This document shows, piece after piece, positions 39,561-51,400 of a stretch of DNA of 64,000 nt (the first letter of the stretch is position 1; every line of letters starts with the position of its first letter). Position numbers and translations under genes: made by a program. The notes under the pieces were generated by a model. That model ran no database searches and was not told the DNA's origin. It saw only the letters and a program-made list of their open reading frames with translations. The stretch is from Gracilaria domingensis (taxonomy: Eukaryota > Rhodophyta > Florideophyceae > Gracilariales > Gracilariaceae), in assembly GCA_022539475.1 (NCBI GenBank), contig VCMS01000227.1, positions 26,013-90,012 on the forward strand. The letters are read 5' to 3'.

Positions 39561-42097
39561 TCACTCCCCCTCCTTCGACTTCTTGCTTCCTTTGCTAGTT
39601 TTGCTGCTCTCCCCGTCGGATGGGGGCTCCATTAATCTGTACTTGACGTTGTCGTCCACGGCAGTCTTTAAACCAAGAGTAAGATCCTCACAGTCTCCGT
39701 CATCATACTGAACTCGGAATTTCTTCTTCTTCAAACTGTAGGATTCTACAATTCCAGGATACCAACCGTCGTCCCATCGCACTTCAAGCCTTTTCCCAAT
39801 CAGCAACTTCATTTGCTTCTTCTCCTCTGGGTCAAGCATACAACAAGAGCTAGTGCCGCACTGGCACATAAAAGAGCGCTTCTGACTTTTGCCAAGTAAT
39901 CCAAAGTCTTCAAAGCAGTAGTTATACGTTAGTTCCGTGCCAGCAGCGATATCCTGCTTGGCAAAAATTCCGACATGAGTCTGGCCAGTAACCGAGTCGG
40001 TCCACTTCTGAGTGGCACAGTTAGGATCGCAACTAGAGTTGATGAAACGAGAAAGGTTGCCCTTATACTTGGCGTCCACAAACAGATCATTGGTGAGATC
40101 CATGATATAGTACTCATGGCTCTTGAGCTTTTGAGCTTCTTTGAGTCTCTTCTCAAGCATATCTCGGTCGATAATTTCCCCAACATACTCAACGACAAAA
40201 GACCCTTGCTTGATCAGTTCCTCTGCTCTGAGACCCCACCCTCTTTGATCTGCCGTGAAAAATGGCCTCAGCTTGGGGAGCTTTCTTCTGTGAAAGTTGG
40301 CGTTAATACACTTAGAACCGCCTCTACACGATAAAGGATTGCACAGGAAACGGGAGGCAAAATTAAGACAGGAAGCATCGGCACAAGTAGGCTCGCTGCC
40401 AGGCTCACACTCGCAACATGACACATCAGAACGTCGCGTCTTCTGCGGAGGTTCAATACCCTCACACCAAACAGACTTTTTGATGTGCTCATAGTGCGGG
40501 AGATGTGGAACATGGAATTCACCAGAATCGTTCGGGCTCGGGGCGGCTATCATGTCTTCGTAATTCCACCACGAGCGTTTGCTGATGTAACCGGTAGGCC
40601 ACACGCGCGGTTCTTGAAGATAACCCCACAACTCGCCAAGTGCAACGGTAAAATCTTGGCGATCATTGCTAGTAACATAACCGCGCGCAAGCCCCGCTCC
40701 AAAAGGGGTAAAGTTCTTCTCGTTGATCATGGCCACTTCGCCAGTGCCGAAGAACATGCACGGCATAGAACTGGACATGGAACTGCTATCCGGCGTGAGC
40801 TTAAGGTGCGGGTATCGCTCGGCAGCCATGTTTCGCGGTAAAACTTGAACGGGCCAATGTGGATGCCTGCGGCCCTTGGCCCAGAAGATTAGCTCAGACT
40901 CTGCCCGCTGGATGTACTCGCGCAAGCGGATGTGCAGCTCGGACAGTAGACATTGATCGTAAAACTCATGGTACAGCGCCATGACGTCGGGTTCGCACCA
41001 CCAGCCTCTTGGAAAGCGCTGAACGCGATGACAAAACGCCTTCACTTCAGAAAGCGCTCGCTGAAAGACGGCGCGCCCCCTCAGGGACTGGTGCATGTTT
41101 CGCTCAATGCCCTGCTGCCATGTGATGCACGACTTGTCAACGTTGACAAACGCAACCTCGCATGTTCCAAAGTACATTACGCAGGTATCATCCACCCTGC
41201 GACGGAACTTGGCGGCGCTCTGAAAGCGATCTTGCTCCTCGAGCTGCGGAGACATGGGCACTTTCTGGGCAGGCCAGTACGGATGACCCTTGATCTTGGT
41301 CCACACAATTCCGTGCGAACTGGCGGCCGGAGCAATCTTCAACAGCGCATTGGTGCTAAGGTCGTTGTTGGCGCCCATGAGATCCGAATCGAACGAATCA
41401 AATGAGAGATGCGGCGATTGACTGCTGGAGGCAGAGGGCGTCTGTTGGTGGGGCTCCGGCTTGACGGGGAGCGCGAGATGCTTGTCGCGAGGTTGAGGCT
41501 TGGGCTTCGGAGGCAGCACCCGCATCTTGTCTACGTCGCGCACAGATGCGTGTTCTGGCGATTTATCGTACAGCGGCGGCCTGCGTTTGGGTGGCGGCTG
41601 CGGCACACTGTGCGCAATATTCGCCGTGACCGGGGGGGGGAGGACTGTGTAACGGGCGCAATGGCGGCGACGCCAATTTGATAGGTCTCGCGTGGCTTGT
41701 CCTTGATGCGGGCGGAGGCGCGACTGCGTTCCGCAGCGCGGCGCGACGCGCCGGCGGCTGTGGCGGCCACCGCGCGCGACGCGGCGCGCGCGGCGGCGCG
41801 CGTGGGCGTGCGCACGGGCGGCGCATTGGGCGACGGCAAGGCGGGAGCCAGCGGCAGGCTCGGCAGCGAGATGGGCGGCAGCGCAGGCACCAGCGCGGAG
41901 TGGCTGTGCGCGGAAGAAGAAGCCAGCGGCGGGAGCTGGGCGACGTGGGCGGGCGCAGTGGGGCGCGCTGCCGCGGAGACGGGCAGCGGCGGCGACAGCC
42001 CGACGGAGGCCACGGCAGGAGCACGCTCATCACTGGCGGCAACGGCGGCAGCGGCGCGGCGCGATTTTTTCGACGGCGCGCGGCGCGGCTTGCTGGA

Positions 42098-42186
<89 letters not shown>

Positions 42187-42493
42187 GCGGCGGCAGCAGC
42201 GGCGGCGCGGCTGCGCGCGGCGGCGGCGGCGGCGGCAGCGGCAGCGGCAGCGGCAGCGGCGGCGGCGGCGGCGACGGCGACGGCGACGGCGACGCGCGCA
42301 GCCGCTTGCGGCGCGGCTCGGGCAGCGCGGACAGCTGCGCGGCGGCGCGCAGGCGCTTGTTCTTGCGCAGCGGGCGCGCGGCGGGCGCGGCGGCGCGCGG
42401 CGGCGCGCGCGCGGACGGCGACAGGTCGCGCTCGTCCGACACGGACGCGATCTCGTGCAGCGGCACGATGACCGGCACGCGCTTGCGGAACAT
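39561..42493 (-). CDS. NSD/SETD2-like histone methyltransferase: two PWWP, AWS, SET, post-SET, Tudor-like (about 975 aa, one frame break)
   Basis: Likely H3K36-type lysine methyltransferase (by domain family). Start: ATG 42493-42491 (MFRKRVPV). The N-terminal 285 residues are low-complexity, with about 27 consecutive prolines. At the G9 run 41632-41640 (C9 on the coding strand) the frame shifts; ten Cs would give one continuous protein. Then PWWP 1 (about residue 394, WTKIKGHPYWPAQ), PWWP 2 (about 534, FWAKGRRHPHWPVQ), AWS cysteines (about 690-735), SET (about 736-855: GWGLRAEELIKQGSFVVEYVG, RFINSSCDPNC, ELTYNYCF), post-SET CQCGTSSCC and a Tudor/agenet-like tail (VRWDDGWYPGIVESY). The usual NHSC motif reads NSSC here. 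Confidence 0.92.
42107..42183. repeat. (GGC)n trinucleotide repeat coding for polyproline
   Basis: This is about 25 consecutive GGC triplets (GCC on the coding strand), read as proline in the SET gene frame. Length instability in this tract would keep frame. Confidence 0.85.
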
Positions 42494-43978
42494 GGCGGGG
42501 GGGCGGGGGGGGCGGGGCGCCGGCCGGACGTGGGGCGGGACGAGCGCGCGGCCACGCGCTGCGGCGCGGGGCACATGCGCGCCGCGCGGCGCCTCGCGCC
42601 TTTATGCGCCGCGTCTGCGCCGCTTGGCGCGGAAAAGCGTGCGGCGTGCGCGCATTTGCGCCGCTGCAGCCCCCCCCCCCCCGTACGTGGCCGCCGCGCC
42701 TTGGGCGCGGCCCCCGCGAGTTGATTGCTGCCGCTTGCGCGCCGCCGCCCCCCCACCCCGCCGCCGCCGCCTCCACCGGCGCCCGCCCCGCCCCGGGATA
42801 CGTATCGAGATCGCTGCTGCTTCGCGCATACAGCATGAATAAAACTCAAATTGCCCGCTCCAATGCGCGTTTCTCCGCTTTCTCCTTCCGCTTACTGCTG
42901 CAGCAGTTCCAGTTATGATGTAGAGTACCATTTTCCCGTTCAACGACCCATTCCCCCACTAGCCGCACTAGCACTGTTTCGAAAACGGCTCTTGTCGCAC
43001 AAACTACGATTAGATCACGAAATGTTGCTCTCACGTAGCATGTTTCCTATACAACGATATAAACTCATGACAGATTTCGGGGTCCTTATCGAAAGCAGCT
43101 GACGCCCGAGCCAACAGTTTCCAGTTACTGCACACTGGTGCGCACTGAACGATGCTGTAGCTTGGACATACACATTCTGCGTGTGAAACATGTGCGATCA
43201 TGGTTTCCTGTCAAAGCAGCCGACAAGCAATAGAAGCACCTCAATTCCAATGCGTACAGAATACTACCCCTGAGTCAGCAGTGCGAGCAATAAGTTCGCT
43301 TTGGATTCTCAAGTTGGTTGGTTGGTTGGTTGGCCAACTTCTCAGCGACAACAAGAAAAGCAACTAACAACAAAATAGTGCTACTGCCTGGCTGCCGTCT
43401 TACCGTCGAAACGACCAACTGCAATGAGCAAACACCAGCTTTCTCGAAAGGTATTCGCAAAAGCCATACTGTGCATGTGTGCAGATGATACTTTTACAAA
43501 CTGCGAGCACTTACTCGATAAGCACCCGGTCCGCATCTCCCGAGTCTCGACGAGCCATGCATTTAATCTCGCTAGGGAGTGTTCAGTCTAGTTCAGTCAC
43601 CCCTTAATCACGTGAACAAATCGATTGACAGCCATCAGCGAAGAGGCGAACACTTTTATGTACAGCCAGATAAGCTCTCGCGAGTCGCTACTTGTACTCG
43701 AAAAGGCGTCGATCGACTGCAGCCTACTCTGAACTTTAGTGCCATCTACAGTGGAATGGTTCCCTGCTCAGCTCTGCCAGCGTGTATCGATCACAATCAT
43801 TGACTTCTTCTTCTTTTTCTATTGTGGACAGTAGTTTCTTATTCCTAAACTACAGTAGAGCCTCAGAGGAGGTTATCTCTCTTGAAAAAGATCAAGAAGT
43901 TCTGTGAATCATGTCTTATCAGGTACTGTACTGCTGATTTTGCTTCATGTGGCTGTCCAGCCAAGAGGAATCGTCGAA

Positions 43979-44016
43979 ACATGTTCTCTCTCTCTCTTTA
44001 TGGGTATTCTAGCCTA
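43979..44016 (-). repeat. CCCATAAA-(GA)n interspersed motif, copy 3 (reverse orientation)
   Basis: On the minus strand: GAATTAGGCT, six bases, CCCATAAAGAGAGAGAGAG. The first ten bases equal those of copy 5. Confidence 0.6.
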
Positions 44017-44348
44017 ATTCATGTTCAATAGTGCGCATCGTAGAACCACATGGTTTGCAGACTTTCTTAACGTTTGTACCAACATTCGTTGAGACAACTG
44101 CGTATTCTGCTAAAAGGTTGCTTCTAGTGTCTGTAAATTGTAAGTTGGGGCAACATCAGCTGCGCTTTTTTATGTACAGGTAGCTTTCTACTGTCATTTC
44201 TGTGCTCCGCCAGAATGCCCAACACCCCAGTACTATATCTTCAGTATTGCCATGACTTTGAGCGTCACTCAGTTATGTTATCATCTATCTACCAAAATAC
44301 AAGTTCGCGGGTACCTCACTTGAGTGTCCCGATAGGCGACATGGCAGC

Positions 44349-44380
44349 GCATCTCGAGACGGCATTATATCTCGAGATGC
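44349..44380. repeat. Perfect 11-bp stem hairpin
   Basis: GCATCTCGAGA (44349-44359) and TCTCGAGATGC (44370-44380) are exact reverse complements with a 10-nt loop. Confidence 0.7.
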
Positions 44381-45509
44381 TCCTGGGGATGAAGATCAAG
44401 CACCAAGAAGGAAGCCCACCATGCAAATGGATAGGACCCGGTCCTGGATAAGACGCAAGTCGCTGTCCTTCGACGTGGAGCAATAGCTATGGCTTTTGCC
44501 AGAGACGCATGGCCGTCAGTGGTTCTTTAACTGCGCTCTCGACTCTCTGGACCTGTCCTTTCTGCCCTGCAGTGCAGATTTGCTTGGCGATTTGGGATGA
44601 AGGAACTGCATTGTTACTCTACTTTTTCCAACCATCATGGAGTTGGGCCCCAGGGTTCACGGTGCATAAAACAACTACCTGGATAGAATTCGAAGGAATT
44701 TCATAACCGTGATCAAAAGTTCCTTGCAAAGCAACAGGAGAATCTCAATTTAAAGTACTGCGCAAAATGAGCAGACAGCTCCCTCACCTTAAGGAGGCCA
44801 AAAAATACAACCATGTCCTTATCATTGTTATCTCCTTCCTTTCTGGCGTGGCGCGCAGTATGAAACTACGCGAAACAGTTGTAACCGGACAGCGAAATAA
44901 GCCATTTTTTATCAACTTTGTTGACTATGGTGCCCCATTCGCATCTCGTTGGTTTCCTATCGGCGACTTTGGCTACTGGATAGAACCATAAAGGGTGATT
45001 TGTTGTCGAAGATCGGATTTTCTTCCTTGCATTTACTTGTCGCCTTCAAAATTCATGAATGTGGACCGTGCCGGGCACGAATACCGAGAGGAGCAAAACG
45101 CGTACGATAAGAATGACTTTGCTCTAAACGTGTTGCACGGAATGACATGCCGCATTGTGTAGACAGAACTGACACCACGTGTGTCTTTTTTCGCGCGGGC
45201 TTGTAGTTGACCAAGTACTGCGCGTTCGGTGAGCATTGACACCCGTGACGTGCAGACGTCACTGGAGCGGTCAGGCTCACACCAATATTATTGGACACTG
45301 CAGTACAGATGTCATTGACGCATCTAGTGTTCATTCTGCAGTGGCACCTCCTAGGTGCCTCTATATGGGCTTCATCTGATGGAGTCCATTATCTCCATAC
45401 TGCTACTTGTTTGAGAGGGAGCTTCTGCTCGGCAAAGTATGAAGATAGTGCTGATTGTTGGCCTTTCTGGTGTGGGAGCTCTTTTTTGAGGATCGCTCTG
45501 CATTTAGTG

Positions 45510-45560
45510 CTCGTTAAGCTAATGTGCCCATAAAAGAGAGAGAGAGAGATATATATATAT
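45510..45560 (+). repeat. CCCATAAA-(GA)n interspersed motif, copy 4, followed by (AT)n
   Basis: TTAAGCTAATGTGCCCATAA followed by AGAGAGAGAGAG and an AT microsatellite. It shares the order of elements with copies 2, 3 and 5. Confidence 0.55.
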
Positions 45561-45642
45561 ATAGTGTTGGTTCCCTTGGAGCATTAGGGAACTGAAGTGA
45601 TGATTTTCAAACATTTTTGGAGTCAAAAGCGAGAATTTGGTA

Positions 45643-45695
45643 CAACGGTACAGTACAGGTATAAGGATACCGGCAGTACCGTTGGTTCATGAACC
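45643..45695. repeat. Nested hairpins and a 12-bp palindrome
   Basis: CAACGGTAC (45643-45651) pairs with GTACCGTTG (45676-45684); inside it GGTAT-AAGG-ATACC (45658-45671) forms a second stem; GGTTCATGAACC (45684-45695) follows as a perfect palindrome. Confidence 0.6.
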
Positions 45696-47133
45696 GAATG
45701 CTTTGAAGAAAATGTACGTGGTAGTACTGTCAACGAAGAGTGTCTATCCATCTTTCTCTCCCTCTCTCTCATGTGAAACACGTACGGCAACCAGGCTGTT
45801 TTTGGTGCTCTTCTGCTTATTCCGGTCTTCTTCTTTAGCGTCATCCGGTACCCCTTCTTGCGAAGAAATGAGAGAATTAAACGGTATAGTTGACGCTTTC
45901 TCCTTCAAAAAAAAACAGCCAAAAAGTTTTGACGACTGCTTGATTTGTGTTTCGCCTTACCTGCTCATGCGGCGCAGAGCTCATTTCTACATGAGGTGTT
46001 TGTTGGAGGGCATCGAAACAACACGCGAGTCACGTCTTCTGTTGGCGTCCGTGTGGTGCCGTAGTCGCCGCGCATGGGGCTCTTGTCCAAGTACACAGCC
46101 AATGGGTGATGCCGCAGACGTGTGCCGTTGGCAAGTGTGATACAGAGACTTGTGCTTTCCGTGCTTGGTGCTTGTCGCTAGTGGACGCCAAGCGATGGTG
46201 AGCAATGGTTTTGTTCCTTGACTTGGGTGTTGAATACCGTTTATCGTTTGCACAGTGCAATGGGAATATGTACTTGCCGCAGTAGAGAGATGCTCAGTGC
46301 CACGTTTGAGAGAGAATCAGCTCACTTGTTCGGTAAGAATGTACATTTTGTTGAGTTGACATTGAAGCGCTTTACAGAGCGTTGACCAGCGCTGGCCAAT
46401 CTTGTAATTATATATATATATATATGTTTGTGGCTATTTTGTAGCCAAGTGTGCTACATTCATTGTTCGACGGTCCTGACGGGATTGCAAGCATGCACTT
46501 GTTGACGCAGTTTCGTATCATTAGGCACAGCTGGACGACGTTTGCAACTGCGTTGGTCGCTGTGGAATAAATCGCAAGTGGAGGCGAGCAAAAAGTTGTG
46601 TGCAATGTACGTACAAGTGTGGCAATGGCTGTTGGGCTTGCCGAGAGAAAGCAGTTTTTCCCATTCACGTTTGCAATTGCAAGTTACCAAACGGTGGCGG
46701 TGAAGTGCACAACGAATCAAGTGCGCAACGGCTCCCAGCAGAGCTGCACGCCCGGCGCAGCGAGGCTGATGATCTGGAAGATTTTGCGTTGAGCACATGC
46801 GCTCGCGTACGAGAAATCAACAGATTTAAAAACCAAATTGGTTTGCAAAGTTTTGGCGCGCGAAGAGGCGCGCCAGCGCCGTTGCATCTTATCTCGTACG
46901 TGGCGCGCGCGCGAAGGGCGCAACTGCCGAGCCATGGCGGAAAGCGCGACGCGCAGCGGGCGCGCCGCGCCGCGTTGGCAGCGCGCGTTGCATTGCCGCC
47001 GCGCGATGCAAAGCGCTGCATTGGCGCCGCGCCTGCGCACGGCGCCGTGCAAAGCGCCAAGTAAAGCGCCGCGCGCGCCGGAACCGCGCCGCCACGCGCC
47101 GCGCCGCGCCGCCGCCACGCCCGCGCCGCCGCC

Positions 47134-47403
47134 ATGTCGCGCCGAAGCCGCCGCGCCGCCGCGCGCTCCGCGCCGCCGCCGCCGCCGCTGCTGCTCGCGC
47201 TCTGCGTCGCGCTGCTCGCGCTCGCGCTGCTGGCGCGCTGGCGCGCGCGCCCCGCGCTGCGCGCCGCCGCCGACGCCGCCGAACCCGCGCGCAACGTCTC
47301 GCGCGCCGCCGCGCCGCTGCCGCTCGCGCCGCTGCAGCTGCCCGACCGCGCGCTGCAGGCGCTGTCCGCCGTCTCCGCGCACGCCATCGCGCCCGTCGGC
47401 GCC

Positions 47404-47434
<31 letters not shown>

Positions 47435-48090
47435 GCGTCAACCTGTCGCGCTGCAACTGCTCGCGCGTGGCGGACGCGCTGTACAAGATCGTCAAGCTGT
47501 TCGGCGTGCGCACGCTGTGCGACCTGCCGGCGGCGGCGCACGCGCGCTGGATGGTGCCGGTCGTGAGCCGGCTGGCGTTCGACACGCCCGCGTTCCAGTA
47601 CGTGGCCGTGGACCCGGACGCGCGCGCGCTGCGCAACGTGTCGGCGGCGTTTCGCGGCGTGGCGGACGTGCAGACGGTGGGCAGCGTGCGCGCCGAGCGG
47701 CTGCGCGGCTGCGAGCTGCTGTTCCACTGGCCCGCGTGCGGCGCCGAGCCGCGGCGCGCCGCCGGCGCCGCCGGCGCCGCGCTGGGCGCGCGGCAGCTGC
47801 TGGCGGTGGGCAAGGCGGCGGGCTGCGCGCTGGCGCTGCTGGCGCAGAGCGCCGACGCGCGCGACGGCCACACGCTGGCGTTCCGCGCCGGGCGGTGGAC
47901 GCTGGTGGCGCCGCGCGCGGCGGCGTCCGCGTCCTCGGCGGCGGCGGCGGCCGCCGCGCCGCCGCCGCCGCCGCCGTTCGTGCTCAACGAGTTCGTCAAG
48001 GGCGCGGTGCCCATCGGGCGCGGCGCGCGGCGCGACTCGCTGTACCTCACGCTGTACTCGCTGCGCGCCATGCCCGCGCACGCGCTGTGA
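47134..48090 (+). CDS. Signal-anchored protein with a methyltransferase-like fold (318 aa)
   Basis: Start: ATG 47134. A short basic N-terminus (SRRSRRAAARS) and a hydrophobic segment at about 18-36 (LLLALCVALLALALLARW) suggest a type II membrane protein. After an Ala/Pro-rich stalk, residues about 105-200 resemble a class I SAM-dependent methyltransferase: FGVRTLCDLPAAAHARWM (the motif I position, where related proteins read D-x-P-C-G-D-x-x-W-M), FQYVAVDPDARALRNV (motif II region) and CELLFHWPACG. The glycines of motif I are replaced by alanines, so activity is uncertain. Base composition is extremely GC-rich. The similarity is weak and based on spacing; treat the fold as a hypothesis. Confidence 0.6.
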
Positions 48091-48448
48091 CGCGGCGGCG
48101 CCGCGCCGTAAAAGAGTCGCGCGAGCGCATCTGCTTACAATCTGCGCCGTGTCAGCGCACGTGGCGCGCGCGCACTTGGCCGTTCTGCGCGCCGCGCGCG
48201 TCCGTTACGCGCGCGCAGCTCGCAGCGCGCGCCGCTTGCCTCCCGCACATCGCGCGAGCGTACCGCACATACGCGCGCGGCGTGCAGCGCGTCCGCTACC
48301 CGTCGCCACCCCCCGGCTGCCGCCCCCCCTCTCTCCCCCGCGCCCCCGCGCCATACCCGCGCCGCGCATTCGTCCCCTCTCCAGGATACCTCACCCCACC
48401 CCCACCTCATCATCGTCGTCGTTCCCTTCCCCCCTCCCCCCCTTCCAC

Positions 48449-51400
48449 ATGGCGGACGACGTCCCCGCTTCCCCGTCCCCCCCGCTGCACATAGAGGACG
48501 ACCCGTCCACCCCGGCGCTCCCCGGCGAGGCCTCCCCGCCCATCTCGCCCACCCTCACCGCCTCCTCCTCCGCCGCCGCCCTCTCCGCCTCGCTCCGCGC
48601 CGAGCTCTCGTCGCGCACCGCCCCTCCGCAACCGCGCTCGTCCCCAGGCCCGGCCGCCGTCTACAAGGCCAAGCTGCGCGCAAACCCTTCCGTGCGCTTC
48701 GCCAAGCAGCTGGCGCACAATGCCGTCAACAAGGTCGAGGACGTCGGCATCGGGCTGCTCGGAGTCACGGACGTCGCCCTGGCCGCCGGCGAGGGCGTCG
48801 GACGAACCGCCGTGTCCGGCGTGGGCGCCGTCGGCAGCGTCGTTGAGGATGGCGTCGCCGGCGTCTTTGCCGCCGCCAAGGCCGCCAAGGTGCTCATGCC
48901 GCGCGAGGTGGACACCGTCAAGGAGGTCGACATCTCGGGCACCATCCTCAAGGACCTCAATCGTGCCATCGAAGTGGAGAACATGAAGGGAACCTCCAAC
49001 ACCGATTCGCCGCTCAACACTCCGTGGATTCTCATGATCTTTCCCATCTTGCCTATTGCGTTTATGTACACAAAGACCGCCCTGTATATTGCCGTGCCTC
49101 CCTTTCTCAACGCCCTCTTCGCCGTGTGGACCTTCTTTGGATGGCGTTTTTGGTTCTGCCTCTCCATTCTCATCTTTCTGGCGCTTGTGCTGGCCTGGAA
49201 TTCTGTCAAGAACATCGAGCCGTTGCGACCGATTACCATGCAGGTCGACGTCGCCGTCATCAAGTTTTCGCGAAAGGTCCACTCGCAGGTGAACAAACAA
49301 ATGCCCAAGGTGTACAAGGCGCTCGACAAGATCTTCCCGCCCATCACCGCCGCCCTCGTCGCCCTCGACCGTCTCCTCACCCCCAAGCTGGGCTACTCGC
49401 CCTTGTTGGCGATCAACGCAAAGATCAATGGCTGGATTTATGACCCCAAGATTCGCGAGATTCGCGTCTCGAGTGAAGACGAGCCTACTGTCGCCTCGCC
49501 GTCATCGTCTCCTTCCTCTGCTACCCAATCGCCGGCTCGCGCCGTCGCGTCGCCCACCAAGACCACCATCATCCAGAAACGCGACCGCGGGCAGGCGTTT
49601 GTCGTGTCGGAGGCCGATGGCTTTTTGTCGCAACCCACTGGCGATGGACTTGAGTTTGATGCTGAACGTGTCGGGGAGCGCGTCACCGCGCATACTGATG
49701 GCGCCGGAGAGATGTTTGAGCAGTTCTTCCATGTGGAGATGTGTCTCAGACACTTGGCCGAGCTGCACGCAAAGTATACCAGCGTCTGGGTGGAGTGGAT
49801 TTATAATGACATGGTCATTGACCGATCGGTCATCCGTGACATTTCTACATCCAATGACTGGAAGGGCTGCGGCGCCTCGTTCGATAACTATACGCTGCAA
49901 GGCGAGGTGCGACTTCCACTGCGCGCGGACACTACCGTGGTGAAGGGTGGCTTTTTTGACGTTCCCATCCGGCTCGTGCTTCGCGGTCGCCATGGCTTGC
50001 CTCTCTACGCGAACGATGGTGCGCGCCGGTTCATGCGCGGCTCGCCCCCGACAAAAGTGATTGGTGAAATCCGCATGAGTGCCCTTCGCATTGGCGTTGG
50101 GGCGGACACGGAAGGTATCACCCGCTCTGAGCTGCGAATACCGCTGCATGCAGTTGGTTGCGAGCAATACCGCGCGGCGGTGCTGCGTGCCTCCGCAAGA
50201 GTCACGCCAGTGGACAGTAGCAGCTACTCGTACAGGCAGATGCTCAGCCGCTTGCCGAACGGCGAGTGGACGGTGAGGGTCAACGTCTTCGAGCTTCGGA
50301 ATCTGCGAGGAGTTGATGATACGGGCAGCTCTGACCCGTTTGTGTGCGCGACTGCCATGGGCATTTCGAAGAAGACAGGACGGCAAAGACAGACGCTCAG
50401 CTGCATGGTTAACCAACTGCTCTTTTTCTCCAGTGTACGCACTGGACTCGAGTTTGAAGACGAAAAGATTGTCGTTGAGGTCATGGACTGGAATCGAACT
50501 GGCGCGCCCAAGAAGATTGGTTTGTACACAGTGGATGCCAAGCGAATGCTCGATCTTCCCGGCAATGAAATGTACCGAAAGTGGTTCGCACTGCAGGATC
50601 CTCATGGCGGGAAACGCCCAGCTGGCTTCATCAAAATGTCTATCACCGTCGTCCCACCTGGCGGGTCTCCGCCTCACCACGATGACGTTGAAGACACCGA
50701 AGAACTGTCCTCTGGGAATCTGTTGAAGAGCAGTGTTCTCAAGACACCCAAGATTTCATACCAGAACTGGGCGGTGCACATAACAGTTGGATGGGCAGAC
50801 ATGCTGCCCAACATGGTTGGCGCTGGCTACCGCGATTCGATCCGTGGCTATGTCTCCTTCAACTACTCGGGATGGGAGGAGCGCAGGACCAAGATATTCA
50901 TCGCGGAAGCAAAGGATGTCATAGACCCAAACATTGGGACAGCTTGTCGTGTTTATCCTCAGAGGCGCGTCATATGGAACGCAGAATACGTGCTTCCTCT
51001 CACCGTCATCAATGAGCGAGTTGCCCAAGAGGGGATCAACTTGAAGCTGTACCACAAAGTTATGCCCCGCCTGCGGGATCCCTTCAGGGCGGACAAGCTC
51101 ATCGGGCAAGTAAGTGTTTCGTTCGAAGAGCTTTTCAAGAACATGACCACTGCTGTTGTTCGTGGAGACCCAGCGGACGACGAAGACGAAGGGGACCGCG
51201 TTCGTACTGTTGCCCTCATGAAACCAAGGTTCTACAACTTTTATGGAAAGCCTCAAGGAGAAGCTGACCCGTACGACAAAGGAGTTGCGTTCCGTGGGAG
51301 AGTGTTAATTGGCGTAGGTGCGAAGCCAGGCGAAATCGCCGCCCCATTTGTCAGGCCATGCCCGCCTCCCCCCCGGCCGACTCTCCAGTTCTACAAGTTG

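Larger units (their letters stand above)
42494..47133. other. 4.6-kb intergenic region, no gene recognised
   Basis: The left end (42494-42800) is a GC-rich promoter island of the SET gene with C13 at 42670-42682. The rest is AT-rich with short frames only. Noted: (GGTT)n at 43314-43333, the repeat motif copy at 43979-44016 (minus orientation), a strong hairpin at 44349-44380, a repeat motif copy at about 45510-45560 followed by (AT)n, nested hairpins at 45643-45695, (AT)n near 46409-46425, and a GC-rich island from about 46850 to the next gene. Confidence 0.5.

Noticed and set aside
41563-42849. Long frames in all registers around the (GGC)n repeat
   Set aside because: They are stop-free because of the trinucleotide repeat; only the minus-strand frame from ATG 42493 connects to the SET protein.
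44767-44991. 74-codon ATG-started frame with a short hydrophobic stretch
   Set aside because: No family resemblance or supporting context.
45637-46140. 167-codon plus-strand frame
   Set aside because: It starts at TTG within a hairpin region, spans an A8 run and has no recognisable domain; it may be chance.
46665-48081. Long minus-strand frames opposite the methyltransferase-like gene
   Set aside because: They are shadows of a very GC-rich gene with compositionally biased products.
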